NCBI GenBank assembly: GCA_002205965.3
Contig: NADL03000048.1
Location: 186,001 to 250,000 of the forward strand
Length of the DNA: 64,000 nucleotides
Direction of reading: 5' to 3'
Source: Kappaphycus alvarezii
Lineage: Eukaryota > Rhodophyta > Florideophyceae > Gigartinales > Solieriaceae
This document shows positions 9,840 to 21,400 of this stretch, one piece after another. The notes beneath the pieces are model-generated. The model was not told the DNA's origin, did no database searches, and was given only the letters and a program-made list of their open reading frames with translations. Numbering within the stretch: position 1 is the stretch's first letter; every line of letters starts with the position of its first letter. The translations under genes were made by a program, and so were the position numbers.

Positions 9840-10840
9840 AGATTAGAGGATATGAGTACAGAACGGTTTTAGACAGCTGCGCTACTCAACACATGACGAG
9901 CCAACGTGATTCTTTATTTGACTCTGAACCAGAAGAAAATACTGGGAATACTATACTCTCAGTATCCGAGGGTGAGAAACTTAAAGTGAAGGGTCATGGT
10001 GAATTGTATCTAAAACAGTATGTAGACGATGAATGGAAGTCCATTCGTTTAAATAGAGTCGCTTATATGCCAGATATAAGAACAAGTCTGGTGTCACATC
10101 CTTTGGCACAAAAGGCAAGTATAGGCATTTAGTATCCTGTAGTTTCTACTAAGATGATTTCTAGACAGACTACTGACACTATCAAGATCGGCATTAATGA
10201 AGTGCATAGAATTTTCGAGCTGGCATGGGCTGTTGCTAGTAAGGCCAAAGTTGTCATGCTTAATGAGGGGTCAAATAATGACATGACATTGATTTCTAGA
10301 AGTTTCTTCACACAAATACAAATAATATAGAACAAATGATACTCCATAATGTGGTAGAGGGCCTTAATAAGGTCAAGAGTGGTTATTGAAGTGTGTGTAT
10401 TGAATGCTGTGAGCGGAAACAGTCTGCCGTACCCCACCCCCGTCGTGACAAAAGACCAAGAGAAGTCTTGGAACTAATTAATTCTGATATCGTAAGACCT
10501 ACTGGAGAGAAATCCTTCAGGGGATCGAAACATATTTTGGGGTTCCTTGATGATGCTAGTGGTGCACCTTTGAAAGATTCCTACAACAACATTCAGAGGC
10601 ACTGAAAGTGTTGGAGTCTCTATTTAATGTTGTAGAGAACATATTTAAGGAAAACGTCAAGTACGCACGGACTGATGGTGCAAACGAGTACATGTCTAGG
10701 GAGCTGGAAAACGTTTCTATGGAAAGGGCATTTTGCATGAAACAACTCCTCCATATTCACCCGAATAAGACAGGAGAGCAGAAATACTTAATCGAACACT
10801 GGTTGAAGGAGCCAGGACTATTTTTCCAGAACTGAAACCC
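9840..10840 (+). pseudogene. Ty1/copia protease and integrase region (copia element 1)
   Basis: The protease motif appears as LDSCATQHMT at 9871-9900. Most copia proteases have DSGA, so the active-site Gly is replaced by Cys, and a TAG precedes it. The frame 9893-10132 continues the protease. Integrase starts with the CIECCERKQS zinc-binding end at 10399, then NSDIVRPTGE and FLDDASG in the catalytic core. RTDGANEYMS at 10670-10700 is the second catalytic Asp region. Several stops and frame changes separate the pieces (for example at 10133 and 10605). Confidence 0.8.
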
Positions 10841-11059
10841 ATTAATAATCTGGAGGGCTGTGAATTTTTATGGGCTGAAGCCGTTTCTACAATGAACTAC
10901 GTCAGTATCCGAACTCTTTCGAGCTCGACTCATAAATAGTTTGAATACATGTAACCTCATGAGATTGTATATGACACTAAAGCAGACATCTCAAATCTAT
11001 GCATTTTTGCATCAAATGTGATAGTGAAGAAACCTAAACAGTATATACAAGTTGTCGAC

Positions 11060-12515
11060 CTGCCTTAAAATAAGAAACCTATTCGAGCTAAGTGGTTTTT
11101 CGTTTTAAAAGCCGACGAGAATGGTACTATTGTAAGACATAAGGAACGGCTATTAGCGAAATTATTTTTCCAGATTCATTATGTTGAATATTTTGAAGTG
11201 TTCGCTCCAGCAACCAAGTCCACCACTGTAAGTTTTTTTATTGGGGATTGCTGCTGTACACAATGTGGAGATTGAACAAGTAGACATCCAAACAGACTTT
11301 CTAAACGGTGCACTTGAGAAAGAGATATATCTGGAGCAGCCTTCTCTACCAGTTGAACTACAGAAGCAGTTTAGTTACAAGTCTTGGCAGGGCAAGACGT
11401 GGAGTTTAGAGAAAAGTATATATGGTCTACGGCAGGCATCGAGAGCTTTTGGTATTAAGTTCCATAGAGTAATGTTACACCTCAAATTCACACAGTCTAC
11501 TGCTGACCCATGCCTTTACTTCAAGAAAATGGATGCACTCTATGTGTATGTCATTTCGTATCTCGATGACGTGGTAATATCATCGAGAAGCATTCGGGTA
11601 TGTCAAGATGAGACGGCCATGTTAAACCGGCATTTTGAAGTCAGAGACCTGAAGGCAGCAAAGTTTTTCCTCGGTGTTGCCATTTGTCGGAATAGAAAGA
11701 AACGGACTATAAGAATTGGTCAAATGCAATACATACTTAGTGTTTTAGAGAAGTTTGGTATGAATTCTTCTAAAGGACCAATAAACCAATGGTTGCGAAG
11801 TTAAATCTAAACAATGATGATGCAAGAAGAAAAGAGATGATATTTCCATACCACGAGCTCGTCGTTTGTCTCATGTACTTGGCAGTGACAACACGGTCAG
11901 ATATTATATATGCAGTTTGAGTACTGGCGAGATACTACAGTTAGGTTGCAAAAATACATTGGATTACAGCCAAAAGAGTGTCGCGATACTTGAAAAATAC
12001 CCTAGATTACAGTATATGTTATATAAAAAGCAGTGGATCTGTCAAAGATGGATCCACTGATTCTGATTGGGCTGGTAACGAGTCGTGAAAATCAGCCAGC
12101 GGTTACGTGTTTCGTGTTTATGGAGGAGCTCTTTCGTGTGTAATTCAAAACTTCAGACTGTTGTTGCCGCGTCTACTACTGAAGCCGAACATATAGCTCA
12201 AGCATTTGCAACAAGGGAGTCTCTATTGATTAAGAACCTGTGCATTGATTACCAAGTTCCCCGCAATCGATTCCTATCTACGCTGATAACATGATGGCGT
12301 TTAAGGTTGGTAAAGAATCGCCTATTACAGAAAGGAGTAAGCATATACATTTCGCTTACCATTTTATTGGCGACTATGTTAATAACGGTGAAATCGTCCT
12401 GCAACACATACTCACAGAATCAATCATCGCTGACTGTATGACGAAACCATTAGAAAGGGTTAAGTTTCAAAGACATATAAGGAAAATGGGATACAGTGAC
12501 AAACCTGAGGGGAAA
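11060..12515 (+). pseudogene. Ty1/copia reverse transcriptase and RNase H (copia element 1)
   Basis: Reverse transcriptase blocks: KWFFVLKADENG near 11090; then the frame 11241-11804 with VEIEQVDIQTDFLNGALEKE, SIYGLRQASRAF and the catalytic YLDDVVIS motif, which is intact. RNase H pieces are TTEAEHIAQAFATRESL (12175-12230) and the C-terminal block (ADCMTKPLERVKFQRHIRKM) ending at 12521. Frames break at 11804, 12058 and 12294. The polypurine tract GAGGGGAAA at 12507-12515 abuts the 3' LTR. Confidence 0.85.
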
Positions 12516-12630
12516 TATTAGGTTTACACGCAATTGCATGTGACATATAGGTTGTTTATTTAGACATGAACGCACTTGCGTGTGGTCATAGCAATGCATT
12601 ATCAATATCAAATTGCATCGTCCTCACAAC
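12516..12630 (+). repeat. 3' LTR of copia element 1, truncated
   Basis: Begins TATTAGGTTTACACG immediately after the polypurine tract and matches the 5' LTR up to CATCGTCCTCA. The remaining two thirds are deleted. The clear sequence divergence between the two LTR pieces indicates an old insertion. Confidence 0.75.
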
Positions 12631-12984
12631 ACTTGATATATGCCCGCAAACCAAATAAAATCATTAGAATCATTAGAATTAGTAAAGATATCTTATTTAA
12701 GCTGCAAATAGGAAATATTTTCGAATTTTAATCCAATTTAGTTACGCATAGCACGCAATGTTAATTGATTCAATCTACTAGTCCGGAAACAGCTCAACCA
12801 GAATCAGTGCATGAGGTTATCTTACAATGTTGCAATAGAGCTGTTAATCCAAATCCTAAACGTGCCATCAGATTTCCTTACATTTTCGAAGGTTTACCTT
12901 CCCGTCCTAACAGTGTTCTAGATGAACTCCTTTTTTTCTTGTGTTTTTGCAAAAGCTCAACGACGTACGATACCTCCAAGCTTG
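12631..12984. other. No gene recognised
   Basis: AT-rich. A frame at 12765-13016 runs into the neighbouring LTR and has no family features. Confidence 0.45.
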
Positions 12985-14130
12985 CAAACTTCCTAACTAT
13001 CTGTGACTGGGCTTGAAGTTGTCTGCCAACTTGCTTGATATCTCAAGGAGAAATCAGTTTACTCAGCTTATATAGACTTTTGGCTACCTCTACAGTCCGA
13101 AAAAAACTACAGAAGGTACCAAGTAATGCATAGAATCAATTTGTGCGGATGAAGTACTCTAAACAAAAGATACTTAAGAAACTAACAATCAAAGAGGTCC
13201 TCTTCTCTTCCATTCTCTAAAATCAGATCCAAGCAACCCCTCCAAAATATCCATGCTGCCCAAGCAGTCCCCACAAATATCTGCCAACGGCTCATAGCTC
13301 TCTATTTTCTCTTGGGAGATACCTAAACTACTAAAGATATCTCCATCCGGTTCCAGCTTCGGAACCACTTGTTCCGTACTCTCCAGTCCAGGCCCCACCA
13401 GTCCAACACTTTCCATGCCCCCTGTTCCCTCATCCACTTCATCATCGTCCTCATCCTCCTCCTGCTCGTCCTGTTCCTCCTTTTCATCCTCCTGTTCTTC
13501 CTCCTCATTGTCCTCATTGTCCTCATTCTCCTCATTCTCCTCACTCTACCCGTTATTAACCTTGTAGACCACTTCAGGGGCTACTCACTCCTCGAAGGTC
13601 TCTCCAGCTCCCTCCTCGATGTCCCACTTCCGCCCCTTACCTACCTCCTCCGCCTCATCCTCAATAAAAAGGCGACGCAAGAATTCGATCACCTTCTTTT
13701 TGGTTTGCCGGCGCAGGTAGTCCTCGCGGTCAGTAGGTCCGAAAGGGAGTAGGGGAATAGAGTTTAGGGGGTGGGGATGGCGATTATTGGAAATGACTTT
13801 TGAGGGACGTAGATTGGTCATTTTGGTAGGCTTTGGGGAATGGGAGGCAAGGAAGGAGTTTTGGGTGTGTGGGGGAAGGGGGATGATGAGTAAAATTATC
13901 GGGGACGTTTAAAACTTGAATTAAAGGGGTTTAAATAGGCTCCCAGGGCAGGCTCCATGGAATAAAAATAGGTAAAATAAATCTGTAAGAGATTTTGTAG
14001 TAGTGCATTTGCGCTCTTTTCTCAAAAAAGCGAATTTGGAGGAGGACGTAAGCAAAAAGGGAAAAAAAGCTTGATTTGGGATCAATTCAGAGGGCTAGAT
14101 ACAGTATAAAAATATCTAGATAAAATGGAA
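12985..14130 (-). repeat. Gypsy-family LTR with acidic ORF, 3'-truncated
   Basis: Minus-strand LTR. It retains the TATATAAG box (near 13070) and the conserved leader TTGTCTGCCAACTTGCTTGA near 13020-13040, but stops short of U5. The ORF at 13189-13821 lies upstream of the TATA box, as in the other copies. The 5' boundary is estimated from a loose match to the LTR start around 14100. Confidence 0.65.
13189..13821 (-). pseudogene. LTR-encoded basic/acidic protein, two in-frame stops
   Basis: Starts MTNLRPSKVISN at 13821 and shows the best-preserved basic helix of the family (DYLRRQTKKKVIEFLRRLF). After ETFEE come a TGA and, about 15 codons later, a TAG. The same frame then continues with a run of Glu/Asp-rich residues and the conserved tail (SLGISQEKIESYEPLADI, then CGDCLGSMDILEGLLGSD). 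With the two stops the frame covers about 210 codons. The plus-strand Leu-rich frame over the same place is its antisense shadow. Confidence 0.75.
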
Positions 14131-14336
14131 GTAAATTCGGAGAGGAACGCGGTAATGATAAGTGAGGTTCAGGGAGGACGAGGAAGGACCGGAACTATAA
14201 GCAAATTTGGACAAGGAGGGGTAGTACAGTAAACTGAAGGTCTGTAGCTGACGGCGAAAAAAATTCGTTCCTATCCGCACGCGCCTAACAACCGTACTTG
14301 GCGATTAGGAGGGAGTTTTTATGCTTTTACTGAAAT
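14131..14336. other. Unassigned spacer
   Basis: No supported frame or repeat. Confidence 0.4.
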
Positions 14337-14390
14337 ATGGAGGGGGAAGTTTTGGGTGTTTTTAGTCCATGAAAAATGTTGTCAGCTATC
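14337..14390 (-). mobile_element. LINE-1 3' terminal signature
   Basis: Reverse copy of the LINE-1 end: GGGGGAAGTTTTGGGTGTTT, then a CATGAAAAATG segment. No LINE coding sequence is visible upstream of it on the minus strand. Confidence 0.6.
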
Positions 14391-14419
14391 AAGATGATGA
14401 TCGTGATAGTGCCTTCCTC

Positions 14420-14924
14420 GAACCTACCCGCGGCCCTCTGCCAGTGTACTTATTGACCCTCTGCGGTCCCATTCCGCCCGTCCACGGTACTACACTCCCC
14501 TCCGTAGCACGCAAGTGAAAGAAACCGCCGCAGTGCCAGCGCCAGATTCACCTCCACCCCAGCACCCCACCCGGCGCTGGACTCAAGGCCCTCCCTCACC
14601 GCCCAACCTGTACCGCCGACGCAGCCCTCTGAAACCCCCGCACAGCCCCTGCCAACCCCAGAACAAATATTCGCGACGCACACGCCAGTCATGGCACACA
14701 TTCCCACCAAGTTCCGTGGTTTTCTGGGTGAGACCTCTGCAACCGCCATGCAGGACTCTGCGCAAGCCTGTCAGTGCGGCAGCCCGTCCGCAACTGCCGC
14801 CGTCACCAAGCTGTTCTTGTTTCCTGCCGTCATGTTGACCAACATCTCCTACACAGAGCGCGGTACTGAAGAACGACGACACCACTCCATCGCTGATTCA
14901 ATGAGGGAACGGATCGAGCTTTAG
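14420..14924 (+). pseudogene. LINE-1 N-terminal fragment
   Basis: Pro-rich coding sequence followed by PVMAHIPTKFRGFLGETSA, AAVTKLFLFPAVMLTN and HSIADSMRERIEL, which aligns with the N-terminal block of the LINE-1 fragment at 2399-2900. This block precedes the reverse transcriptase in the family. The frame stops at 14924, immediately before the second duplication copy begins inside LTR sequence, so the insertion is truncated on its 3' side. Confidence 0.7.
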
Positions 14925-14927
14925 AAG

Positions 14928-15303
14928 AAACATACTAATAACCATAAAATGCATTCACGGGAATCGTGTGAACCAGAGAGACTATTAGAAGTTATTTCCT
15001 CAACGTAAATATCTAGGAGCCATACCCATGCCAACCACCCATCGGCCGGGGGTGGGAATTGATGTGGCCATTATATAGACTTTCAGAGCTACTTGTAGTA
15101 TCACCCACAACCTGGAACTGTACTGACATCTACTATGACAGCGTGTCCTAAAATGAAAAAAATCAACCGACGAATTTGCCACACTCACCCAAATTAAAAA
15201 TATCTTGCAAATTCAAAAACTGTAAAAATATCTTCCCAATTCCGATACTGTATACAATTATATTCCTCATCTAGATTTTTTTTCGTTTGCGAATTTGCGC
15301 ACA
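14928..15303 (-). repeat. 5' part of the ORF-less gypsy LTR (duplicate of 1707-2081)
   Basis: Starts TGTGCGCAAATTCG at 15303 on the minus strand and matches 1707-2081 closely. The TATA box, U5 and gag are absent because the copy begins at 14928. Confidence 0.8.
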
Positions 15304-16162
15304 TCACCTTGTTTTGTGTTCCCCGTGCGACCGGGGCTCGATGGCAGGATGCCTTGCGCCTAGGCTCAGATCGTTACTTAGTAGGGTGACTTGGTCATCG
15401 TGGCGGACGATCCGTTGCGCTCCGTACCTGCAGTGGATCAAGTGGTCGCCATGGACGTCCACGGTTTCCGGGCATCCGACTCTTGGACAAGGGGTTCCTG
15501 GTTCGAAGAGCGGGGCTTGGCAATAGTATTTGAACCACACCAAGAAATGTCGTGTGCCTATTGCCGTCTTCAACCCTGTTGTGGGAGGGCAATGGACCCA
15601 TTCCTTGGCACCTGGGAGACTCATTGAGGCCCTGAAGGCCTGTGTACGGCAATTAGTGTACGGCAACTACCCACCGGAAGCTCTTCATATTGTCCCGCGT
15701 TCCATAGTCTGATCCGTTCCCTGAATATTTCTGCATTGGTGTGAGTGCTTGCGTCGTCATCGCCGTTTGGGAGTTGCCAACCCGTTGTGTTACAGAGCAT
15801 CACTGAAGGGAAGAGAAAGGCTTTGCTTAGTGCGTCCGACGCGCCGTCCTGTCCCGCGTCACACGCATGTGCAGCTTCTTGTAGAGCTTTGGAGAGGAGT
15901 TCACTGAGGGCAGGCCGGAACCGTGTCGGGATGTGACAAATCACCGGTATGCGGGTTGTGAAAACCTGATTAGCTCGGGGCAACGGTTGCGTGTGGTTGC
16001 TTGATGGGTTTCAGATTTCTGTGGCAAACCACTGAGGCGCGGGATTGTCTGGTGTAGGTCGAGGTGTAGGCCTGGTGTTTCGTGGCAGTTGTCAGAGGTG
16101 CCTTAGGGCTAGAAATGTTGGGGGAAATGCGGTCTGCAGAAAGCCTTTTTCTAGGGTAATTT
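15304..16162 (-). pseudogene. LINE-1 fragment without reverse transcriptase core (duplicate of 2082-2940)
   Basis: Same architecture as its partner: N-terminal block at 15983-15621, then the CCHC-bearing C-terminal block at 15666-15304. A few substitutions (for example SNDLSLGARHPAIE in place of SNVLNLGAKHPAVE) confirm that it is a separate locus. Confidence 0.8.
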
Positions 16163-16321
16163 TAAAGGTAGTACTGGACACCCTGTAGGATATAGTGGAG
16201 TCCTGCACTGGACCCCCGATATTAATGCAGCTAAGTGTTTTACCCTACGGCTTTCAATATTTCGTGCTCAGTTGACCCAGTGACGGAGGCCGAGCTGAAT
16301 CGAATTTCTGAATACATTGTG

Positions 16322-17412
16322 ATGGAGGCAAATTGGCGGGGGAAGAGATCCTCAGAACCAACTACCCCGAGAAGGAGGTGTTGCAAGCGACAAAAGTGCT
16401 ACCATGGTATATTTGAACGAACAAAAAGGAGTTTACATGGAATAAAGTTCAGAGTGCTACAAGCAAGTATGGAAGGGGCAGGGTCTACCACTGATGCTCT
16501 GGGACCAGCTTAGGAAAAATGTTTCTTAGGTATGAAGTTGACTCTCAACTCCCCACTACTCGGAGCTTGACTTGAAGTTGTCTGCCAACTTGCTTGACAT
16601 CTTAAGGAGGAAGCAGTTTACTCAGCTCAATAAGCTTTTCGGCTAATCCCAAAGTCTCAAGAACGCATACTAAATACCATGAAATGCACTAAAACAAATC
16701 ATGCGGACGATAGAGACTAGCAATAAGATACTTTGAATAAATACCTACATCTACTCCTCGCAATCTGCATTCTCAAAGCTAGAACCAAGCAGCTCCTGCA
16801 AACTATCCATGCTACCCATACAGTCCACTCATATCCCTTCGAGCGGTTCGCAGCTTCCTGTGGCCTCTCCTGAAATATCTAGACCACTAAAGATATCTTT
16901 ATCCACTTCCATGACCGGTACCACCTGATACTTCATTCCTAGCTCCCGTCCCCGCCAAAGTTCTCGGAGCTGCGGTCCAATTCCTGCACTTTCACCTCTT
17001 CCTCCACGGACCGTACTTCCATCTCATCCCCGTTCTCCTCATCCTTCACCTGAGTCTCGTAAGCCAGCTCAGGGGCTAACTATTTCTCGAAGGACTCCCC
17101 GCTTTCCTCCTTGACTTTCTCAGTCTCATCCGCACTTATCTTTCTCTCGTCTTCTTCTATAAAGAGGCGGCGAACGAACTTGCTGATTTTCTTCTTAGTT
17201 TGCCGGCGGAGGTAGTCGAAGGCATCGGTTGGCCCGTAGGCGGCGAGACGGAGGCCATTGATTGGACGGGAAGGGCGGTTTTTAGAGATAAATACAGAGG
17301 GCGATTTGACGTCATAATTCTGGAAAAGGGGTGAGCGGGGTTGCTGATGTTAACATTAAGGGTAATCAGCTTATCGAACTGTTGGTAGTAGGAGTGATGC
17401 TTCAGCTTCAGT
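16322..17412 (-). repeat. Gypsy-family LTR with degenerate acidic ORF (duplicate of 3099-4190)
   Basis: Collinear with the first copy. The acidic ORF (about 16749-17314) carries the same frameshifts, plus a nonsense change in the C-terminal motif, where TGT of GICVDC reads TGA (near 16828). Confidence 0.7.
16749..17314 (-). pseudogene. LTR-encoded basic/acidic protein (duplicate copy, extra stop)
   Basis: Basic helix and acidic stretch as in 3526-4090. A stop codon lies inside the conserved Cys-containing tail, so this copy is more damaged than its partner. Confidence 0.65.
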
Positions 17413-17864
17413 GCTATAGCACTTTGAATAGGGGCATGTCTTTGGTAATCATTATGGTCTTGGTCAAAATAAACTAGGCGATACTGCGGTTTTGTATTTG
17501 CATGAATTCGGGGGTTTCATAAAAATCTGTGTGATAAAATATCGGAACTGAATTTGGGATTCGAAGTGACCACGAATTGAAAGGCATCTCTTTGAAGGAG
17601 GAGGACCAAATATTCAAACATAAAATAGAAAATGGAGTTGTACAGTGAATTTGGATTCATAAAGGACAAAGATATTTATAATTTGTTTTGGAAAGAAAAA
17701 GTTAGGAGGACTAGTCAAGGACGGGTTTCAAAATGCGAGGAGGACCTTTTTCGTCCCGACACATTGCCTCCTGGAAGGGTACTGCTCTGGTTTCTGGACA
17801 TCATCGACTCCTCTTTGTTTCCAACTCGCTGGTGCAACACCGGACTGCCTCCTCCCCCATTACT

Positions 17865-17960
17865 GTATCTGCACACCTTTTTGAGTCGATTGTGGTTGCC
17901 TGAAAACTATGGGATAGCTCGGATATATCTTCCAAAAGTAAATCACCCAAACCTCGGAGG
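17865..17960 (+). mobile_element. LINE-1 3' end fragment (duplicate of 4640-4735)
   Basis: Same UTR end with the CACCCAAACC signature. An open frame of 239 codons at 17632-18351 runs through it and into the next LINE-1 fragment. It is a composite of a non-coding tail plus a true LINE-1 frame, not a gene. Confidence 0.7.
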
Positions 17961-18029
17961 CCTCCCCTTCGACCTGTTGCTGCACACTATTACTCTCAAA
18001 ATAAAAAACTCTTCAGTTCAGAGGAAGGG

Positions 18030-19673
18030 GAGGACAGAGAAGTTGTTATTTCAACTGTGGTACCGCAATGACCGGTACATTATGAAGTACCACAACCAAC
18101 TCGTCAGAGCCATCGAAGTACTTCGCTCCGTGGATGCTGAAAGCCGAGGACTGCACGTTTCGCTGCCGAAGTGCCCCGTCTGGTGGCCTACACCCCCTCT
18201 AGGGTCAGTACAAAGTCTCTACCCAGACGGGATTAAGCAAGAGTGCAGCGAGGGTACTTCCGTCCTGAACACCCCGTCGATACTAAGTACACCAACGGTC
18301 CTTTACGAACCATGTCTTAACTCTCAGACCATTCCTCGAGACCATTCCTGACCTTGAGAATAGGCAAGTGGCGTTCCAGCTACTATGTAACTGTTTTGGC
18401 GTTTGCAAAGTAGGCTATTTGCCCCCGTCTTGCACCTGAGAAGGAGCGGAAGAGTTCGACAGGATGATGGAGGACTGTGTTCGAAAATTGGCAGGGAGTA
18501 CTGGATTCGGAAGTATTCGAGAACTCCAGCTGCCGGTCACACCCAAGACAAGAAAAAACCATCTCTTGGATCGGACTCACCTCCGCGAAGAACATCGCGG
18601 CTGCGGCGTTCTTGGCTTCAGCTCATCATCTAGCAAGCTTTGCAAGACCTTGCTCCCAACTCCTATTAAGGAACTGCAACATACGAGCAGCTGCAGACGC
18701 CCATCGGAGGTGGTCGACCTCTTGCCTGCCGTCTAGGATTATCCCGTTAGTGTAATTTGCTCGCAAAAAAACCATCGCAAAAGACGCTGACGGAGCAATC
18801 CATGAAGCAGTGCAAGAACGAATTCCCTTGGGATTCGAGGAGGCAGGCGTTTCGCGCGTCTATGGTCCCGGGAGCTAAGGAATGGGTGTATTGCCCCCGT
18901 GCCCCGGACTACAGACAAGCATTGACCTCGAGAATTCTCGGTGTGGCTTCAATACTACTGTCAAGTCCACTTTTTCACCCTGGCACGCCATGCCCGAGAA
19001 GGAATTGCCCGGACAACTCGATGTACATGGCGATCATCTCATGCACTGCTTGCATGGAGCCCACAGGATCAACCGACATGATCGCCAAGTAAACCTTCTC
19101 GTAAAGACCTGGCAAGACTGCTTGTCATCCAGTTGTAGAGCCACGCCATGGTCTCCACCGCACGAGACCCGACATCCAGGCATGGGAAGCAGCGGAGGAC
19201 CGATTTTTTGATGTTACCGTGAATCCCCTCGGTCCCTCCAACAGGAGAGTGAGGGCCTTCAACCGATGTCCTCTCTGAATGCGGCACGAAATGCGAAAGC
19301 AGAGAAGATATCAATCTTCTATAGCGACCTCCACCAGAGGGAGGCTCGTGCCTCTGCCAATCTCCACTCATGGAGGGTGGCATCAGAATGCATGTGCAGT
19401 CCTGAATGACGTGGCAAGGAACGTGGCCGTGAGAGCATTGGAGACGTACGGAAAGGTTCGGGGGGGGGGGGGGGGTTGATGCAAAGCCACGTTGCAGCAG
19501 CCGTCATGTCCAATGCGGCATGCTTGATGGCCGGCCTGAAGGTAGCTTTTTAGGGAGCGTAAATCCTTCCCCATTACCATGTCGGTATACCCTTCTTGAG
19601 TCGATTGTATTTGTCTGGAGCCGTGGGGTAGATCGGATATATCTTCCAAGAGTAAAACACCCAAACCTTCCCT
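18030..19673 (+). pseudogene. LINE-1 3' half with many single-base deletions (duplicate of 4800-6480)
   Basis: Same domains as copy 1: GLHVSLPKCPVWWP, GLTSAKNIAAAAFL and the CCHC knuckle followed by the endonuclease. The coding sequence is broken into short frames by repeated one-base losses between 18280 and 19270 (for example loss of A in CACCCCAGTCG). After 19270 it is again nearly identical to copy 1, including G16 at 19460-19475 and the terminal signature near 19626-19672. Confidence 0.8.
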
Positions 19674-19989
19674 CCATTTGTATCAATCGCCGAAAGTTAC
19701 ATCGCGATGTTTCTTAATATTGCATTCTTCGCATGTTTTCAAATAGTCCAGTAAGACTCTCTTTTTCCCTTCTCAGTAGGTCATGAAACGTGAATGCTTA
19801 TGTTGAAGTGTCACTTGAATCAGGCGTTGCATACTTTATGCCTGTACTTTATGTGTTGGCTGAGCTGGCCTTTGTATCAGATACTCGGGGAAATTCTCAA
19901 TTTTGATTTAAATAATGATCAAAGATAGCGTAGACGTTGAAAACACTAAGAATAAGAACAATAACCAGTGCATCACATGTTGGACATCG

Positions 19990-20170
19990 CTTCGATTCAT
20001 TCCGACCCATGAGCAATGGTCCGCGACCTCTGCTAGCATTGAGCCGGCCCTCTAAGGAAGTTCATGTAGTGCTACCCATCAGCGACGACTTATCCCGCAT
20101 CACGCATTAGCGGCGTGGATATATCGGACCACATCTTCCATGTATTAACACACCCCAAAAGTTCTCTCTG
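19990..20170 (+). mobile_element. LINE-1 3' end fragment (duplicate of 6800-6976)
   Basis: Identical by eye to the first copy, including the ASIEPAL end and the AACACACCCC signature. Confidence 0.7.
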
Positions 20171-20182
20171 CTCTCCCTCTGC

Positions 20183-20703
20183 TAGCAGCCCTAAAAGGAA
20201 AACCCAGCGACTTGGTCTTTCTTAGGCTCATTTTCGTCAGCCTCTGTTCGATATGCTACCGCTGCATTTGCTTTTGTTGTAGCACCCTGATGCATACTGT
20301 ACATATCTTCTACTTTTGGAAATGGGATCGGGCTTCCGTTCTACTTCTCGTGCTCATATGCCCAGAGATTTCGCGGTAGTTTTTACCGAAAGTCCCTACA
20401 GCTGTCAAGAATCTTTCTTGTTTGGCGTTCGACCGGTAACTCCTCTTTTTCTTCGCAGCCTTCTCCTGCTGTGATTCATCTACTGCCATAGAGTGGGGAA
20501 CGTCCCTTTTCAAGTCAGAAAAAATTCTTTAAGCTTCAGTTTCTACGGCTGTCTTGATACCCTCAGCATCTGTTGTGCCTTCTAAAACAAGCGAGTGGGA
20601 CATGTCTGCGGCCTCCATCCTCTCATGACCAGATCCTATTTTATCCTTTCTTCTTTGGATGCCCTCCTCAAATGCTGGAGCTAGCTTTCCTGTATTACGA
20701 AGT
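20183..20703 (-). pseudogene. SANT/Myb-like domain fragment (duplication copy 2)
   Basis: The ORF 20513-20310 encodes the same 67 residues as 7320-7117, with the domain NAKQERFLTAVGTFGKNYRE and SHFQK end. Conservation here reflects recent duplication, not selection. Confidence 0.5.
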
Positions 20704-21215
20704 TACCGTCTGTCACCATCTCCCTCATGACAACGACAAGTCTAGCAGAGTTCTTGGTAATTCGGTTTCTCCATTATCAAAGCTGTTTTCGTTCTTGAAT
20801 TCAGAGTTCATTGCAATTTGAGGGGCGATTTGAAGTTTCTCAGGTAGAGAACTGGAGGGATCTGTTTTGGTATTCACTACTCCATTCAAGAAACTTCCAT
20901 GACGTAGAACGTTTTCTACTACCAACGGCCCATCGAGAAGGGCGTTTCATACCCCTAAAATTGATCCCTGTAGCTTTAGAAGAAGATCCCGGCCACTACC
21001 ATGTCGTTGGAATGACACAGTATGTAGCTGCCGGGAGAACAACACGTGAATAATTTTGACTTTTCATTCTTGGTTCCCGCCATTTCCACAACAAGAGGGA
21101 AAGGTTTTGGTGTTTCCAAACAGATGAACTTTACATTGCCTTGACAGCCATTCCGCGGGTTTTGGCCAAGGACTCAATTGGAGGTGAAAATGTGGGGTGA
21201 TTTAGTATTAGGAAG
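20704..21215. other. Duplicate of 7511-8022, unassigned
   Basis: Carries the minus frame 20925-20725, with a Pro-to-His change relative to copy 1. No domain recognised. Confidence 0.3.
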
Positions 21216-21400
21216 ATACGGTCGGCAGTTCCCGGAATATCCTTCAGGGTGACCAGTAATACCTCTTAAATTTCCCCAAAATGCCGGCTCTAGGCCGCCA
21301 AGCAGGCAGTCAGCGTGCCTCTGAGTAAGTTCCTCATGGATTAGGGTGGAGGGAAACGCTTCAGTGTTTTACTCTTAAAAGCTATATTCGATTACTGTAA
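21216..21400 (-). mobile_element. LINE-1 3' end fragment, minus strand
   Basis: On the minus strand it encodes ADCLLGGLEPAFWG near 21300-21260. The GGGAAACGCTTCAGTGTTTT signature (plus-strand view) is at 21350-21370. It abuts the duplication end. Confidence 0.6.

Larger units (their letters stand above)
14928..21215. repeat. Segmental duplication, copy 2
   Basis: Second copy of 1707-8022 in the same orientation. It starts inside the ORF-less LTR and ends after AGTATTAGGAAG. The segment 18280-19270 has dozens of single-base deletions relative to copy 1, while the flanking parts are nearly identical. Confidence 0.9.

Noticed and set aside
13369-13752. Leu/Ile-rich frame that looks like a membrane protein
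   Set aside because: It is the complement of the Glu/Asp-rich codons of the LTR protein on the other strand. The same applies to 58568-59041 and 46050-46304.
17632-18351. 239-codon open frame on the plus strand
   Set aside because: It runs through a non-coding LINE-1 3' UTR and into a LINE-1 coding fragment. Its counterpart at 4407-4916 breaks off earlier, and the protein before the LINE part resembles nothing.
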